DNA of 64,000 bases from Polynucleobacter sinensis (lineage in GTDB: Bacteria > Pseudomonadota > Gammaproteobacteria > Burkholderiales > Burkholderiaceae): assembly GCF_001595985.1 (NCBI RefSeq), contig NZ_LOJJ01000009.1:1-64000 (forward strand). The letters run 5' to 3'. Both the position numbers and the translations under genes were made by a program. Below are positions 35,730 through 46,737 of this stretch, one piece after another. The notes under the pieces were generated by a model. It saw only the letters and a list, made by a program, of their open reading frames with translations. It was not told the origin of the DNA and did not search any database. The number at the start of each line of letters is the position of its first letter. Position 1 is the stretch's first letter.

Positions 35730-36131
35730 ATGGCTATTAATTACGGAAATTGGAATTACGGTACAGGTCGTCGCAAGAGCTCTGTAGCACGTGTATTCAT
35801 TAAATCTGGCAAAGGTGAGATTACTGTTAACGGTAAACCTATCGATGCATACTTTGCTCGTGAAACATCGCGCATGATTGCTCGTCAGCCTTTGGCTCTC
35901 ACAGCACACCTCACTACTTTTGATATCAAAGTAAACGTGACCGGTGGCGGTGAAACTGGCCAAGCTGGTGCAGTTCGTCATGGTGTTACACGTGCATTGA
36001 TCGACTACGACAACGCTTTGAAGCCTACCCTGTCTAAAGCAGGTTTGGTCACTCGCGATGCTCGTGAAGTTGAGCGTAAAAAAGTTGGTCTGCATGGCGC
36101 GCGTCGTCGTAAGCAGTTCAGCAAGCGCTAA
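35730..36131 (+). CDS. rpsI: 30S ribosomal protein S9
   Basis: 133 residues. The start ([14 protein letters not shown]), the middle [14 protein letters not shown] and the basic end R-R-R-K-Q-F-S-K-R, whose last arginine contacts P-site tRNA, are all present. The second gene of the L13–S9 operon, closed by a strong terminator. Confidence 0.97.
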   Translation: MAINYGNWNYGTGRRKSSVARVFIKSGKGEITVNGKPIDAYFARETSRMIARQPLALTAHLTTFDIKVNVTGGGETGQAGAVRHGVTRALIDYDNALKPTLSKAGLVTRDAREVERKKVGLHGARRRKQFSKR

Positions 36132-36158
36132 TTTCTTTCAGTCGCTTCAGTTTTATCG

Positions 36159-36184
36159 AAAGGGTCGCGCAAGCGACCCTTTTT
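36159..36184 (+). terminator. intrinsic terminator of rplM–rpsI
   Basis: Arms AGGGTCGC (36161–36168) and GCGACCCT (36173–36180) around a GCAA tetraloop, with T bases from 36180 on and As at the left flank. Confidence 0.92.
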
Positions 36185-36244
36185 GTTTCTACAATCTAGG
36201 TGTTAACGAAATAAAATGGGTCTGTCGGTATTTTGGAGAATGAC

Positions 36245-37303
36245 ATGATTAAAGTGGGTATCGTGGGTGGAACTGGTTATACCGGAGTAGAGTTGTTGCG
36301 TTTATTGGCGCAGCACCCTGAGGTCAAGATTCAGGCAATTACTTCTCGTACCGAAGCAGGGATGTCTGTAGCGGAAATGTTCCCATCACTACGTGGTCGC
36401 ATTGATCTTAAATTTACAACACCTGATGAAGCCAATCTCAAGGAGTGTGATGTTGTGTTTTTTGCAACTCCGCATGGTGTTGCAATGGCGCAAGCAAAGG
36501 AATTACTCGCTAACAACGTGAAGGTCCTGGATCTTGCTGCTGACTTTCGTTTGCAAGATATCAAAGAGTTTGCCAAATGGTACGGCATGGAGCATGGTTG
36601 CCCAGATATTTTGGCTGAAGCAGTTTATGGATTGCCAGAGATTAATCGCGAAGCCATTAAAAAGGCGCGAGTGGTGGGTTTAGCTGGTTGCTACCCAACC
36701 TCAGTACAGTTGGGGTTAGCTCCGCTACTATCGCCAAAATCGACTGGCGGTAAACAGCTGATTGATGGAATGCATATTATTTCTGACTCCAAGTCTGGAA
36801 CTTCGGGAGCGGGACGTAAGGCAGAGATTGGTACCTTGCTTTCTGAGGCGAGCGACAACTTCAAAGCCTATGGTGTTAAAGGTCACCGCCATCTTCCAGA
36901 AATCGTGCAAGGATTAAAAGCGATTGCTGGCCATGATCAAATTGGTCTGACATTTGTACCGCATCTAACGCCAATGATTAGAGGGATTCACTCCACTTTA
37001 TATGTGCGCTTAACTGATGCTGGGATGAATGTCGATTTTCAGAAGCTTTATGAGGAGTTTTATAAAGTAGAGCCATTTGTAGACGTTATGCCTGCAGGCA
37101 GTCATCCTGAAACCCGTTCTGTGCGCGGTAGCAATGGCTTGCGGATTGCAATTCACCGTCCCGGGGGTGGTGATACCTTGGTTATTTTGGTGGTTGAGGA
37201 TAACTTGGTGAAGGGTGCTTCGGGCCAAGGTGTGCAGTGCATGAACCTCATGTTTGGTTTGCCTGAGACAACTGGTTTGACGCAGATTGCCGTTTCTCCC
37301 TAA
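36245..37303 (+). CDS. argC: N-acetyl-gamma-glutamyl-phosphate reductase
   Basis: 352 residues from the ATG at 36245, which has GGAG at a normal distance; a TTG 12 bases earlier overlaps that site and is rejected. The NAD(P) loop [13 protein letters not shown], the active-site Cys in A-G-C-Y-P-T-S, and G-A-G-R-K are present. It reduces the acyl phosphate in arginine synthesis. Located between rpsI and erpA, a usual betaproteobacterial order. Confidence 0.95.
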   Translation: MIKVGIVGGTGYTGVELLRLLAQHPEVKIQAITSRTEAGMSVAEMFPSLRGRIDLKFTTPDEANLKECDVVFFATPHGVAMAQAKELLANNVKVLDLAADFRLQDIKEFAKWYGMEHGCPDILAEAVYGLPEINREAIKKARVVGLAGCYPTSVQLGLAPLLSPKSTGGKQLIDGMHIISDSKSGTSGAGRKAEIGTLLSEASDNFKAYGVKGHRHLPEIVQGLKAIAGHDQIGLTFVPHLTPMIRGIHSTLYVRLTDAGMNVDFQKLYEEFYKVEPFVDVMPAGSHPETRSVRGSNGLRIAIHRPGGGDTLVILVVEDNLVKGASGQGVQCMNLMFGLPETTGLTQIAVSP

Positions 37304-37384
37304 TTGGGGCAGGTAAAGACCCTTCAGCAAGCTTGGTATTAAAGGCCTAAAATAGATTATCGCCCTTTAAATTAGGAGTAAATC

Positions 37385-37771
37385 ATGACTGAATTAGCTA
37401 CACAACAAACTGCACAAACTGCACCAGATTTAGCTGAACCACCTACCCCATTGGTGTTTACGGATAGTGCTGCTGCAAAAGTGGCTGACTTGATTGCTGA
37501 AGAAGGTAATCCTGAATTGAAGTTGCGTGTCTTTGTACAAGGTGGCGGTTGCTCAGGTTTTCAATACGGCTTCACATTTGATGATGCCGTAAACGAAGAT
37601 GACACACTTTTTGAAAAGAATGGTGTGACTTTGCTGGTGGATTCAATGAGCTTCCAGTATTTGGTTGGCGCAGAGATTGATTACAAAGAAGACATCAATG
37701 GTTCACAATTTGTGATTAAGAATCCTAATGCCCAAACGACTTGCGGTTGTGGATCCTCATTCTCGGCATAA
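37385..37771 (+). CDS. erpA: iron–sulfur cluster insertion protein
   Basis: 128 residues with an AGGAG site. The A-type carrier cysteines are in G-G-G-C-S-G-F-Q-Y (about 56–60) and in the C-terminal T-C-G-C-G-S-S-F (about 119–124). A-type proteins deliver Fe-S clusters to targets, including enzymes of isoprenoid synthesis. Gln/Thr-rich first 20 residues are non-conserved. It converges with anmK across 17 bases. Confidence 0.93.
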   Translation: MTELATQQTAQTAPDLAEPPTPLVFTDSAAAKVADLIAEEGNPELKLRVFVQGGGCSGFQYGFTFDDAVNEDDTLFEKNGVTLLVDSMSFQYLVGAEIDYKEDINGSQFVIKNPNAQTTCGCGSSFSA

Positions 37772-37788
37772 ATAAAAAATTGATTTAT

Positions 37789-38919
37789 TTAAGCGGGGTA
37801 GTAAGCACCTAAAATTCTAGGTCCTTTCGCTCCTGTAACGGCTGGCAAATTTGCTGGCCGTTTTTCTTTGTGGGCCCACGCAAGCCATGCAAATGCAAGT
37901 CCTTCTACTAGCTGTGGATCAATGCCAAGCACATCACTTGTCACTACTTCAAGAGAGTTTTTAAATACACTATTTTTGCTCAATTCAAATAGTTGCATTA
38001 ATGTCGTGTTGCGTGCTCCGCCTCCACAAACAATGAGCGTTTTTGTTTCTGGTGCATATTGTTTCAAGGCTTGAAGAGCAGATTGAACGGTGAGGTGCAG
38101 TAAGGTCGCTTGCACATCTTCGGGGTCGATATTGTCAGTGCCAATGTATTTCTGTAACCATTCAAGATGAAAGTCATCCCGGCCGGTACTTTTAGGCGGC
38201 TTCTTAGTAAAAAATGGGTCTGCCAACATTCTGCTCAGAAGTGCCTGATTGAGTTGACCTTGTGAGGCCCAAATACCGTTTTTATCAAAGGCATGTCCTT
38301 GCTGCTCTGAAATCCAAGCATCCATCAGCATATTGCCAGGGCCGCAATCAAACCCAGTAACCTCCCCATTTTTGGGCAATAGTGTGAGGTTTGCAATGCC
38401 TCCTAGATTGAGTACGGCAACATCCTGTTTTGAGCCAAATTGCTGCGCATGAAAAGCGGGAACGAGAGGGGCGCCATGGCCACCTGCCGCCATATCGCGA
38501 CTCCTAAAGTCGGCAATGACATCGATCCCGGTAAGCTCGGCAAGTAATGCTGGATTGAGAGTTTGATGGGTATAGGCAAGATGCTCAGATAGGCCTGCTT
38601 GATGGCGAATCGTTTGTCCATGGGCGCCAATCGCACTGATATCAGACGGCTCAAGCTTGGCCTGTCCCAGCAATTGCTTCACGGCATCCGCATAAGCAAC
38701 GGCAAGAGCATTGGACGCCTGATTTTCCCGATGAATCTCATTTGCCCCTGGAATTTGCAGGTCTAGTAGGGCTTGGCGTAATTCGGGGCTAAAGGACGTG
38801 CTGACGGCCCCCAAAAGACTTGCCTCGCCATCCGTATCGAGCTTTGCAAGGACAGCATCAATCCCGTCTAGGCTAGTACCAGACATGAGGCCGATATAGA
38901 GGGAATGGGACTTATTCAT
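37789..38919 (-). CDS. anmK: anhydro-N-acetylmuramic acid kinase
   Basis: 376 residues. The ATP-binding start Y-I-G-L-M-S-G-T-S-L-D-G-I-D, then G-A-H-G-Q-T-I-R-H, the D-F-R-S-R-D-M-A-A-G-G-H-G-A-P-L block and V-C-G-G-G-A-R-N-T identify AnmK. It opens and phosphorylates 1,6-anhydroMurNAc from recycled murein. The window also encodes AmgK and MurU, which take MurNAc by another route to UDP-MurNAc. It is divergent from tyrS. Confidence 0.95.
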   Translation of the reverse strand: MNKSHSLYIGLMSGTSLDGIDAVLAKLDTDGEASLLGAVSTSFSPELRQALLDLQIPGANEIHRENQASNALAVAYADAVKQLLGQAKLEPSDISAIGAHGQTIRHQAGLSEHLAYTHQTLNPALLAELTGIDVIADFRSRDMAAGGHGAPLVPAFHAQQFGSKQDVAVLNLGGIANLTLLPKNGEVTGFDCGPGNMLMDAWISEQQGHAFDKNGIWASQGQLNQALLSRMLADPFFTKKPPKSTGRDDFHLEWLQKYIGTDNIDPEDVQATLLHLTVQSALQALKQYAPETKTLIVCGGGARNTTLMQLFELSKNSVFKNSLEVVTSDVLGIDPQLVEGLAFAWLAWAHKEKRPANLPAVTGAKGPRILGAYYPA

Positions 38920-39007
38920 GCAGTATCAGGGCTTTGTTCTCAGGAATGCGACAATTATGCTTTAGCAATTTAAATATTAATTAACTGTATCAGTTATCCG
39001 AATCAGC

Positions 39008-40240
39008 ATGACGGCTAAACCAGAACAAAAATATCCACTTACTCCTGAAGTTTTCGCAGCCCTTGAGGTGACCAAGCGGGGGTGCGAAGAGCTATTGGTG
39101 GAGTCAGACTGGATCCAAAAGCTAGCTAGAAGCCAAGCTACCGGTATCCCTTTGCGGATTAAGTTAGGCCTTGATCCTACTGCGCCAGATATTCATTTGG
39201 GGCATACGGTAGTTTTGAATAAATTGCGCCAGTTGCAAGACTTGGGACATACAGTCATTTTCTTGATTGGCGACTTTACTAGCATGATTGGCGACCCTTC
39301 TGGGCGCAATGCTACTCGTCCACCATTAACTGCTGAGGAGATCGCTGTTAATGCCCAAACGTACTATCGTCAAGCAAGTATGGTGCTTGATCCCGCCAAA
39401 ACTGAAGTGCGTTACAACAGTGAGTGGTGTGATCCATTAGGTGCGCGCGGCATGATTCAGTTGGCGGCTAAATATACCGTTGCCCAGATGCTAGAGCGTG
39501 AAGACTTTACTAAACGCTATCGCAGTGGAGTGCCAATCTCCGTGCATGAGTTTTTATATCCCCTGATGCAAGGTTATGACTCGGTAGCCCTAAAGAGTGA
39601 CTTAGAGCTTGGTGGCACTGATCAAAAATTTAATCTTCTCGTTGGCCGTGAACTCCAGCGCGAATACGGTCAAGAGCCGCAGTGTATTTTGACAATGCCA
39701 CTCCTTGTTGGTTTGGATGGCGTAGATAAGATGAGTAAGTCCAAAGGCAATTACATTGGTATCAGTGAGCCTGCTAGCGAGATGTTTGGTAAGCTCATGA
39801 GTATCTCTGATGACTTGATGTGGGATTACTTTACATTGCTCTCTTTCCGCCCAATGTCAGAAATTGATTTAATGAAGCAAGAAGTTGCTACTGGTCGTAA
39901 CCCGCGCGATTGCAAGGTTTTACTGGGTCAGGAAATCGTAGCGCGTTTTCATTCGCAAGCTGCGGCAGAAAAAGCATTAGAAGACTTCAATCACCGCGCC
40001 AAAGGTGGTGTGCCTGATGAAATTCCAGAAGTGAATTTGACTGGTGCCCCTATGGGGGTGGCTAATCTACTTAAGGCTGCAGGACTTGCCCCATCGACAT
40101 CAGAAGTGAATCGTAATATTGAACAAAACGGTGTGAAGATTGATGGCACTACGATTGCTGATAAGCAGTTAAAGATTGAAGCGGGTACTTACGTTGTGCA
40201 GGTGGGCAAGCGTAAGTTTGCTAAGGTAACCCTAAGTTAA
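39008..40240 (+). CDS. tyrS: tyrosine–tRNA ligase
   Basis: 410 residues. Class I signatures H-L-G-H-T-V-V (HIGH) and K-M-S-K-S-K-G-N (KMSKS) are clear, with a C-terminal S4 RNA-binding domain (about 345–410). This is the TyrRS form typical of betaproteobacteria with [10 protein letters not shown]. Its stop is three bases from the convergent ruvB stop, with no terminator between. Confidence 0.95.
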   Translation: MTAKPEQKYPLTPEVFAALEVTKRGCEELLVESDWIQKLARSQATGIPLRIKLGLDPTAPDIHLGHTVVLNKLRQLQDLGHTVIFLIGDFTSMIGDPSGRNATRPPLTAEEIAVNAQTYYRQASMVLDPAKTEVRYNSEWCDPLGARGMIQLAAKYTVAQMLEREDFTKRYRSGVPISVHEFLYPLMQGYDSVALKSDLELGGTDQKFNLLVGRELQREYGQEPQCILTMPLLVGLDGVDKMSKSKGNYIGISEPASEMFGKLMSISDDLMWDYFTLLSFRPMSEIDLMKQEVATGRNPRDCKVLLGQEIVARFHSQAAAEKALEDFNHRAKGGVPDEIPEVNLTGAPMGVANLLKAAGLAPSTSEVNRNIEQNGVKIDGTTIADKQLKIEAGTYVVQVGKRKFAKVTLS

Positions 40241-40243
40241 TAC

Positions 40244-41314
40244 TTAAAGATCTAGACTGGCGGAGCTGTTTGGCGGCGTCAGCCCAAAGTGCTCATACGC
40301 TTGTCTAGTAGCTACTCGACCACGTGAGGTGCGTTGCAAGTAGCCTTGCTGAATAAGGTAGGGCTCTAGGACATCCTCAATGGTGTCACGTTCCTCGCCA
40401 ATCGCAGCGGCTAAGTTATCAATGCCGACTGGGCCACCATCAAATTTATGCAAAATGGCTTCAAGTAGTTTTCTGTCCATGACATCAAATCCGCTTGGAT
40501 CTACATCGAGCATTTTGAGTGCGGCATCGGCCATGGCTTTAGTGATGGTGCCAGTTCCCTTGACTTCAGCGTAGTCGCGTACACGACGTAATAAGCGATT
40601 GGCAATACGGGGAGTGCCACGCGCGCGCTTGGCGATTTCTACAGAACCTTCTGGATCAATATTTGCTTTTAATAGGTTGGCTGAGCGCTCGATAATTTTG
40701 GTCAGTTCTTCGGTTGTATAAAACTCGAGACGAGCAACAATACCGAAGCGATCACGTAATGGATTGGTGAGCATGCCGGCACGAGTAGTGGCACCAATCA
40801 AGGTAAATGGTTTGAGATCAATTTTGACGCTACGCGCTGCAGGTCCTTCGCCAATCATGATATCGAGACTGTAATCTTCTAAAGCGGGATAGAGAATTTC
40901 TTCTACGACTGGTGAGAGGCGATGGATCTCATCGATAAAAAGAACGTCATTCGCCTCTAAATTCGTTAGCAAAGCTGCCAAATCGCCCGGTCTGTCTAAT
41001 ACAGGGCCGCTAGTTTGTCGCAAATTAACCCCAAGCTCTCTGGCAATGATGTGAGCCAGAGTTGTTTTGCCAAGCCCGGGAGGGCCAAATAGCAGGACGT
41101 GGTCAAGGGCTTCTTGCCTTGCCCTAGTTGCTGAGATAAAGATTTCTAGCTGGGCGCGTGCTTTAGTTTGACCCACGTACTCGTCAAGTTGCTTGGGGCG
41201 TAAAGCTCTTTCGAAGATAGCTTCAGAATTACCAGCTGCACCACTGACAATGCGGTCATTACCATCTGGTAAATCTTCAGGAATAGCGCTGAGGTCTTCG
41301 GTATGTATTGCCAT
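40244..41314 (-). CDS. ruvB: Holliday junction branch-migration ATPase RuvB
   Basis: 356 residues. Walker [10 protein letters not shown], Walker B L-F-I-D-E-I-H-R, sensor G-A-T-T-R-A-G, arginine finger region L-R-D-R-F-G, and the C-terminal winged helix with [12 protein letters not shown] are all present. Hexameric motor driving branch migration with RuvA. Part of the ruvC–ruvA–ruvB run downstream of purH. Confidence 0.97.
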   Translation of the reverse strand: MAIHTEDLSAIPEDLPDGNDRIVSGAAGNSEAIFERALRPKQLDEYVGQTKARAQLEIFISATRARQEALDHVLLFGPPGLGKTTLAHIIARELGVNLRQTSGPVLDRPGDLAALLTNLEANDVLFIDEIHRLSPVVEEILYPALEDYSLDIMIGEGPAARSVKIDLKPFTLIGATTRAGMLTNPLRDRFGIVARLEFYTTEELTKIIERSANLLKANIDPEGSVEIAKRARGTPRIANRLLRRVRDYAEVKGTGTITKAMADAALKMLDVDPSGFDVMDRKLLEAILHKFDGGPVGIDNLAAAIGEERDTIEDVLEPYLIQQGYLQRTSRGRVATRQAYEHFGLTPPNSSASLDL

Positions 41315-41347
41315 GCTACAAGTGTAGTGGGTTTGAGTTACTAGTGT

Positions 41348-41929
41348 TTAAGACTTTGAAAGGTATTTCAAGCCCATGCGGATGCCGTCTGAAACAGTAG
41401 TGTCAGGCGGTATTTGCTTGAGGGCAAGATGTGCCTCTTTTTCTGAATAGCCTAGTGCCAACAGCGCCTGCAAAATTTCACTACTAGCTTCAATAACCTG
41501 AGGTTTCCCGGAGGCGATTCCTAAATCAGGTGCTAATTTGCCTTTGAGCTCGAGACAGAGTCGTTCGGCGGTTTTTTTGCCGATGCCTGGAATTTGGGTT
41601 AGGCGCCCAGCTTCCTGCATGGCGATGGCTTGAGCTAATTCATTAACGCTCATACCGGAGAGAATTGCTAGTGCTGTGCGTGAGCCAACGCCGCTAATTT
41701 TGATAAGCTGCCTAAAAGCCTCGCGCTCAGTTTCAGTAGCAAAGCCAAATAATTGCTGAGCGTCTTCACGCACTTGGAAGTGCGTCAATAAGGTGATTTT
41801 TTGATTGGTTTCTGGCAGTTGATACAAAGTACTCATTGGCACGTCAATCTCATAGCCAACGCCTTGGCAATCTACCAGGAGGCGCGGAGGGTGAACTGAG
41901 ACGAGAATTCCTTGAATGCGACCAATCAT
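41348..41929 (-). CDS. ruvA: Holliday junction DNA-binding protein RuvA
   Basis: 193 residues. N-terminal OB fold ([15 protein letters not shown]), two helix-hairpin-helix motifs ([12 protein letters not shown] and [11 protein letters not shown]), and the C-terminal RuvB-contacting three-helix domain. Spaced 33 bases from ruvB. Confidence 0.96.
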   Translation of the reverse strand: MIGRIQGILVSVHPPRLLVDCQGVGYEIDVPMSTLYQLPETNQKITLLTHFQVREDAQQLFGFATETEREAFRQLIKISGVGSRTALAILSGMSVNELAQAIAMQEAGRLTQIPGIGKKTAERLCLELKGKLAPDLGIASGKPQVIEASSEILQALLALGYSEKEAHLALKQIPPDTTVSDGIRMGLKYLSKS

Positions 41930-41958
41930 GTGAAGATCTTAACCTGTGATGTGTATTT

Positions 41959-42477
41959 TTACTTAATGCGTTTCTTGGGGGTGAGTACTGCGCTGATTGC
42001 TTTAGGAATTTGAGCGTGATGCGCGGCGCAAATAGCTACCCCCAGTGCATCTGATGCATCCGTGCCTGGTGCGCGATTAAGGCGCAACAGTCGCTTCACC
42101 ATTTCTTGAACTTGGGGTTTAGCAGCACGCCCTGTGCCAACAATGGCTTGCTTTACTCGCAGAGCGCTATATTCAGCTACGGGTAGTTTTTCAGAAACCA
42201 GGGCGGCAATGACTGCTCCTCGCGCTTGCCCTAACATGAGTGTCGAGCGTGGATTGACGTTGAGGAATACTTCTTCGATAGCAGCTGCCTCTGGGTGATA
42301 GGTCTCTAAAACTTCTTTGACGCCGGCATAGAGGGCGCCCAGTCGCTCTGGTAATCCTTTGGCTGGATCACCGCTTTCAATCGTGCCGGAAGCTACGTAA
42401 CTGAGTTTTTGACCGTCAACATCAATGATGCCAAAGCCTGTTGTTCGCAATCCCGGGTCGATTCCTATCCAGCGCAT
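41959..42477 (-). CDS. ruvC: Holliday junction resolvase RuvC
   Basis: 172 residues. Catalytic acidic residues are in [23 protein letters not shown] and [10 protein letters not shown]. The enzyme cuts Holliday junctions after RuvAB migration. It begins 24 bases after the purH stop. Confidence 0.96.
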   Translation of the reverse strand: MRWIGIDPGLRTTGFGIIDVDGQKLSYVASGTIESGDPAKGLPERLGALYAGVKEVLETYHPEAAAIEEVFLNVNPRSTLMLGQARGAVIAALVSEKLPVAEYSALRVKQAIVGTGRAAKPQVQEMVKRLLRLNRAPGTDASDALGVAICAAHHAQIPKAISAVLTPKKRIK

Positions 42478-42501
42478 GGGTGCTTTTTAACTCTATATCT
42501 T

Positions 42502-44082
42502 TTAGTGGCGGAAATGGCGTGTGCCAGTGAAGATCATGGCAATGCCATGCTCATTAGCTGCCGCAATGATTTCATCATCACGCATACTGCCACCAGGCTG
42601 GATGGCGCAACTTGCGCCACCATTTACCACCACATCTAGGCCATCTCGGAACGGAAAGAAGGCATCACTAGCAACTGCAGAACCTTTGAGGCTTAAGCCA
42701 GCATTTTCTGCTTTGATGCTTGCCATGCGCGCAGAATCCACTCGACTCATTTGGCCTGCGCCAATTCCGAGTGTCATACCGTTAGCACAATAGACAATCG
42801 CATTGGACTTCACAAATTTTGCTACCCGCCATGCAAACATCATGTCATGCATTTCACTTGGAGTTGGCAAACGCTTGCTTACCACGCGCATTTCATTTTC
42901 GAGCACATTCTTCGCATCTGGTGATTGAACCAATAAACCGCCGCCAACACGTTTGAAGTCAAAGGTATTAAATGCTGTGCCAAGAGGAATTTCTAAGAGA
43001 CGTACATTCTGCTTTTGTGCAAAGATCGCTTTTGCTTCGGAACTAAAACTCGGAGCAATCAATACTTCCACAAATTGCTTAGAAATAGCCTCAGCCGCAG
43101 TACCATCACAAGGTACATTAAAAGCGATGATTCCGCCGAATGCAGAGCTTGGGTCAGTCTTAAATGCCTTTTGATAAGCCTCGAGCGCGTTAGCACCAAC
43201 AGCTACTCCGCAAGGATTAGCATGCTTAATGATCACGCAGGCTGCCGCGCCACCCGTGTTGCCTGTAAAGCTCTTGACGCATTCCCAGGCTGAATCAGCA
43301 TCAGCAATATTGTTGTAAGAAAGTTCTTTGCCTTGTAGCTGCTTGTAGTTGGCAAGCGCGCCCTCTACTGGTTCAATATCCTTATAGAAGGCGGCAGATT
43401 GGTGTGGATTTTCACCGTAGCGCATCTCTTGCACTTTTTCAAAGGCAAGGTGCAATGTTTCGGGGTACGCTGAGCGAGTCTTATGATCTAAATCACTACC
43501 TAACGCAGACAGGTAATTGGCAATCGCACCATCATATTGGGCGGTATGAGCAAATACTTTTTTAGCAAGCCCAAGATTAGTTTTGTAAGAAACTACATTT
43601 TGATTCGCCTTCATTTCCTCTAGTGCTGGTGCGTAATCTTCTGGAGAGATCAGTACAGTCACATCTTGATGATTCTTAGCTGCTGCACGCAACATTGCTG
43701 GACCGCCAATATCAATATTTTCAACGGCATCTTCAAAAGAGCAATCCGCTTTAGCAACGGTTTCATTAAACGGATAAAGATTGATCACCAGCATATCAAT
43801 CGTATCAATGCCATGCTTTTTAAGAGCAGCCATGTGCTCCGGAAAATCTCTACGGGCCAGTAAGCCGCCATGCACCATGGGGTGCAAGGTCTTTACACGG
43901 CCATCAAGCATTTCTGGGAATTTTGTTAATGAAGAAACCTCTACTACTGGTAAGTGATTTTCAGCCAATAGTTTTGCTGTTCCGCCGGTAGAGATTAGCT
44001 TAACGCCTTGCTCATGGAGCGCTTTGGCAAAGGGTACGATGCCATTTTTATCGGATACGGAGAGAAGTGCTGTACGGATCAT
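42502..44082 (-). CDS. purH: bifunctional AICAR formyltransferase / IMP cyclohydrolase
   Basis: 526 residues. The N-terminal MGS-like cyclohydrolase ([17 protein letters not shown]) is followed by the AICARFT domain with [19 protein letters not shown] and the end D-A-F-F-P-F-R-D-G. It carries out the last two steps to IMP. Upstream fis and dusB and downstream ruv genes run in the same direction. Confidence 0.97.
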   Translation of the reverse strand: MIRTALLSVSDKNGIVPFAKALHEQGVKLISTGGTAKLLAENHLPVVEVSSLTKFPEMLDGRVKTLHPMVHGGLLARRDFPEHMAALKKHGIDTIDMLVINLYPFNETVAKADCSFEDAVENIDIGGPAMLRAAAKNHQDVTVLISPEDYAPALEEMKANQNVVSYKTNLGLAKKVFAHTAQYDGAIANYLSALGSDLDHKTRSAYPETLHLAFEKVQEMRYGENPHQSAAFYKDIEPVEGALANYKQLQGKELSYNNIADADSAWECVKSFTGNTGGAAACVIIKHANPCGVAVGANALEAYQKAFKTDPSSAFGGIIAFNVPCDGTAAEAISKQFVEVLIAPSFSSEAKAIFAQKQNVRLLEIPLGTAFNTFDFKRVGGGLLVQSPDAKNVLENEMRVVSKRLPTPSEMHDMMFAWRVAKFVKSNAIVYCANGMTLGIGAGQMSRVDSARMASIKAENAGLSLKGSAVASDAFFPFRDGLDVVVNGGASCAIQPGGSMRDDEIIAAANEHGIAMIFTGTRHFRH

Positions 44083-44128
44083 ATTTTTAGAGGGTGTAAT
44101 TAAAAAGAATTTGGTATGAGGGTCTGGC

Positions 44129-44368
44129 TTATTTCAGTAGTTGGTGTTCGACCAACTTCTTGTGTAGGGTATTACGATTAATGCCGAGATATTGAGCGGC
44201 TAAAGATTGATTCTGTTTAGCATGATTCATGACTAATTCCAGCATGGGTTTTTCTACTACAGCCAATACCATTTGATAGAGGTCTGACGGTGGCGTACCT
44301 TTAAGGTCGTCTAGGTAACGCTGTAGTTGAGTTTCGATGCATTCGGTGATGGGGTGCTTATTGGTCAT
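44129..44368 (-). CDS. fis: Fis family DNA-binding protein
   Basis: 79 residues from the ATG at 44368; a TTG 12 bases upstream is in frame. The C-terminal helix-turn-helix [19 protein letters not shown] is the Fis/NtrC-type DNA-binding motif, and the upstream [13 protein letters not shown] helix is the dimer region. It is shorter than the E. coli protein at the N-terminus, as usual in this group. No good ribosome site is visible, so translation may follow from dusB. Confidence 0.9.
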   Translation of the reverse strand: MTNKHPITECIETQLQRYLDDLKGTPPSDLYQMVLAVVEKPMLELVMNHAKQNQSLAAQYLGINRNTLHKKLVEHQLLK

Positions 44369-44398
44369 GGGTAAATTCAATAACTAAAAGACTAAAAA

Positions 44399-45415
44399 TT
44401 AGGCTGCTTCTAAAAACAGTAAGTGATCTGAATGAGATTTCATTTCATCAAAAAAATCATTCACCATTGCGAGTTGGGTTTTGCAGTCATCTGCAGTATT
44501 CATTCTTTGGCGGAATGCATGAGAGTTACGTAAACCCTTGCAATACCAGCCAATATGTTTTCGCGCCGTGCGAAGACCAATGTACTCACCATAGAACTCA
44601 TAGTGATCTATGAGGTGGGCATTCATAATGCTTTGAATTTCATTAATTTGCGGAGTGGGTAATTTGCCTCCCGTGTCCAGGAAATGGCTAATCTCCCGAA
44701 AGATCCATGGGCGACCTTGAGCTGCGCGTCCAATCATGATGGCATCTGCCCCAGTTTCTTTTAAAACAAAAGCAGCTTTTTCTGGGGTATTGATATCGCC
44801 GTTCGCTACCACTGGAATGGAGACATTGCTTTTGACTGCAGTAATCGTTTCGTACTCCGCTTCGCCATGGTAGAGATCTGCTCTAGTGCGACCATGAACG
44901 GTCAGCATGGAGATGCCAGCTTTTTCTGCAAGCCTTGCTATATCGATCGCATTTTTATGCTCACGATCCCACCCTGTACGAATTTTCAAGGTGACTGGAA
45001 CGGCATCGGGGCCAATACCAACTGCCTGCACTACAGCTTCCAAAATTTGCTGTACTAATGGCTCATCTCTGAGAAGTGCTGAGCCAGCGGCAACATTGCA
45101 AACCTTTTTAGCTGGACAACCCATATTGATATCGATAATTTGAGCGCCATGATCAACATTGAGCTTGGCAGCTGCTGCCATCATCTGGGGGTCGGCACCG
45201 GCAATTTGGACGGCAATCGGCTTAAATTCGCCTTGGTGATTTGCACGACGCTGGGTTTTTTCGCTCTTCCACAACAAAGCATTGGATGCGATCATTTCAG
45301 ATACGGCATACCCCGCTCCTAGCTTTTTGCACAGCTGCCGAAAGGGACGGTCCGTTACCCCAGCCATGGGCGCAACAAAGAGTCTATTTGCGAGAAGGTG
45401 TGGGCCAATCTTCAT
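44399..45415 (-). CDS. dusB: tRNA-dihydrouridine synthase B
   Basis: 338 residues. FMN-binding TIM barrel with L-F-V-A-P-M-A-G-V-T-D-R-P-F-R, the D-I-N-M-G-C-P-A-K-K-V-C block (catalytic Cys about 101), K-I-R-T-G-W and I-M-I-G-R-A-A-Q-G-R-P-W. Reduces uridines in the tRNA D-loop. The dusB–fis pair is a conserved operon in proteobacteria. Confidence 0.95.
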   Translation of the reverse strand: MKIGPHLLANRLFVAPMAGVTDRPFRQLCKKLGAGYAVSEMIASNALLWKSEKTQRRANHQGEFKPIAVQIAGADPQMMAAAAKLNVDHGAQIIDINMGCPAKKVCNVAAGSALLRDEPLVQQILEAVVQAVGIGPDAVPVTLKIRTGWDREHKNAIDIARLAEKAGISMLTVHGRTRADLYHGEAEYETITAVKSNVSIPVVANGDINTPEKAAFVLKETGADAIMIGRAAQGRPWIFREISHFLDTGGKLPTPQINEIQSIMNAHLIDHYEFYGEYIGLRTARKHIGWYCKGLRNSHAFRQRMNTADDCKTQLAMVNDFFDEMKSHSDHLLFLEAA

Positions 45416-45566
45416 TTTTATCTGGCTGGGTGTGAGAGGCTTTGAGTGTTTAATAGGAAGGGTGACACTTTAGCACAATCGAGCCTAAATCTGCCTAAAA
45501 AATAGGCAGATCACTTGCTTTGGATTAAACGGGTACGACTAGGGTTTAAAGGGCGATTTGAGCCTA

Positions 45567-46724
45567 TTAGCGCCTGCCAAACATCATCTGCCTGGCTAAG
45601 GCTGTTTTCGCTGGAGGAAGCCATTGAAGGGCCGATAAAGCCAATCCTCGAGCAAATACAACTGGTAAGAGGTTTGATGTAAAAATTCTGGCCATAAAGT
45701 CGGTAAGGCCAATGGTGGCAGTACGGTCAGCTTTTCGGCTTTGAGCGTAATCCTTTAGCGTTGCTTCAATCGCGGCGGGTGATTTTTCTTCTTCCGATCT
45801 CGAGAAAAGTGCGCTGAGTTTTTCGGAGAGAAGGTAGGCATCTCTTAATCCTAGATTCAGACCTTGTCCTGCCACGGGATGAAGGGTTTGTGCTGCATTA
45901 CCAATCCAAACTTCATTCTTCAGCGCAATCTCTTTGCGGTAGTTGAGTCCCAATGCATAAAGGCGACGATCTTGTACCTTCAGAAATTGTCCAATGCGTG
46001 TACCAAATTTGGCTTGCAGACTTTTAAGGAAGTCCGCATCGCTTAATTGAAGCCTTTCTTGAGAAGACTCCGGTGATCCACACCAAACCAGATTCAGAAT
46101 ATTGGGCCCATAGTGGCTGGGTAAAACTGCCAAAGGACCCTCAGAGGTAAATCGTTCCCAGGCTTGATGTGGAGTTGCATTTTCAACTTCAACCAAACCG
46201 ACTAGCGCTGATTGCTCATAGTCACGACCCGATTCCACCCAATCCTGAGCCTTAAACAATCCGCCCTCAGCATGCACGATGCACTTTCCCTGAATATGGC
46301 TCAGGGCAGTATTGTCATCAATATGTTGCCAATTAAAATTTGAGGTTTGGATTTGAATAACTCTCAAAGCTTTGCGCAGTGCGAGGTGAATATCGCGATA
46401 ACGAACAATGTGACCTAAGGCCTCTTGCTTGAGTTCTTCACGGGTCATTAGCGCTCTACCAAAGCGTCCTGCTTGCGAGACATGCACCTGATGAATTTCG
46501 GCATGATCTTGAGGCCATGCTTGAATCGTATCGAGCAATAACTTACTGCCATGTGAAAGAGCAATGCCTCTACTATCGGCTGCAGCTAGATCAGCATCAT
46601 CTACTGGGTTTCGATCTAGTAATGCGATTTTGGCTTCGGGAAATTTTTGCAAGCACCAGGCTGCACAAGCTAGGCCAACAGGCCCACCCCCTTGAATCAA
46701 AATATCATAGCTATCGTTATGCAT
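45567..46724 (-). CDS. UbiH/UbiF/COQ6-type FAD monooxygenase
   Basis: 385 residues. The dinucleotide loop I-Q-G-G-G-P-V-G-L-A-C-A at the start, the D-R-R-L-Y-A-L-G motif and the second FAD motif V-W-I-G-N-A-A-Q-T-L-H-P-V-A-G-Q-G-L-N-L-G mark the ubiquinone hydroxylase family. It probably hydroxylates the ubiquinone ring, fitting the ubiE/J/B genes elsewhere in the window; which ring position cannot be decided by eye. Thirteen bases downstream of pepP. Confidence 0.88.
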   Translation of the reverse strand: MHNDSYDILIQGGGPVGLACAAWCLQKFPEAKIALLDRNPVDDADLAAADSRGIALSHGSKLLLDTIQAWPQDHAEIHQVHVSQAGRFGRALMTREELKQEALGHIVRYRDIHLALRKALRVIQIQTSNFNWQHIDDNTALSHIQGKCIVHAEGGLFKAQDWVESGRDYEQSALVGLVEVENATPHQAWERFTSEGPLAVLPSHYGPNILNLVWCGSPESSQERLQLSDADFLKSLQAKFGTRIGQFLKVQDRRLYALGLNYRKEIALKNEVWIGNAAQTLHPVAGQGLNLGLRDAYLLSEKLSALFSRSEEEKSPAAIEATLKDYAQSRKADRTATIGLTDFMARIFTSNLLPVVFARGLALSALQWLPPAKTALARQMMFGRR

Positions 46725-46737
46725 ACTCAGTTGGATA

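Noticed and set aside
38920..39007. tRNA gene near tyrS
   Set aside because: No cloverleaf or T-loop consensus could be found; the 88 bases are simply the anmK/tyrS divergent promoter space.
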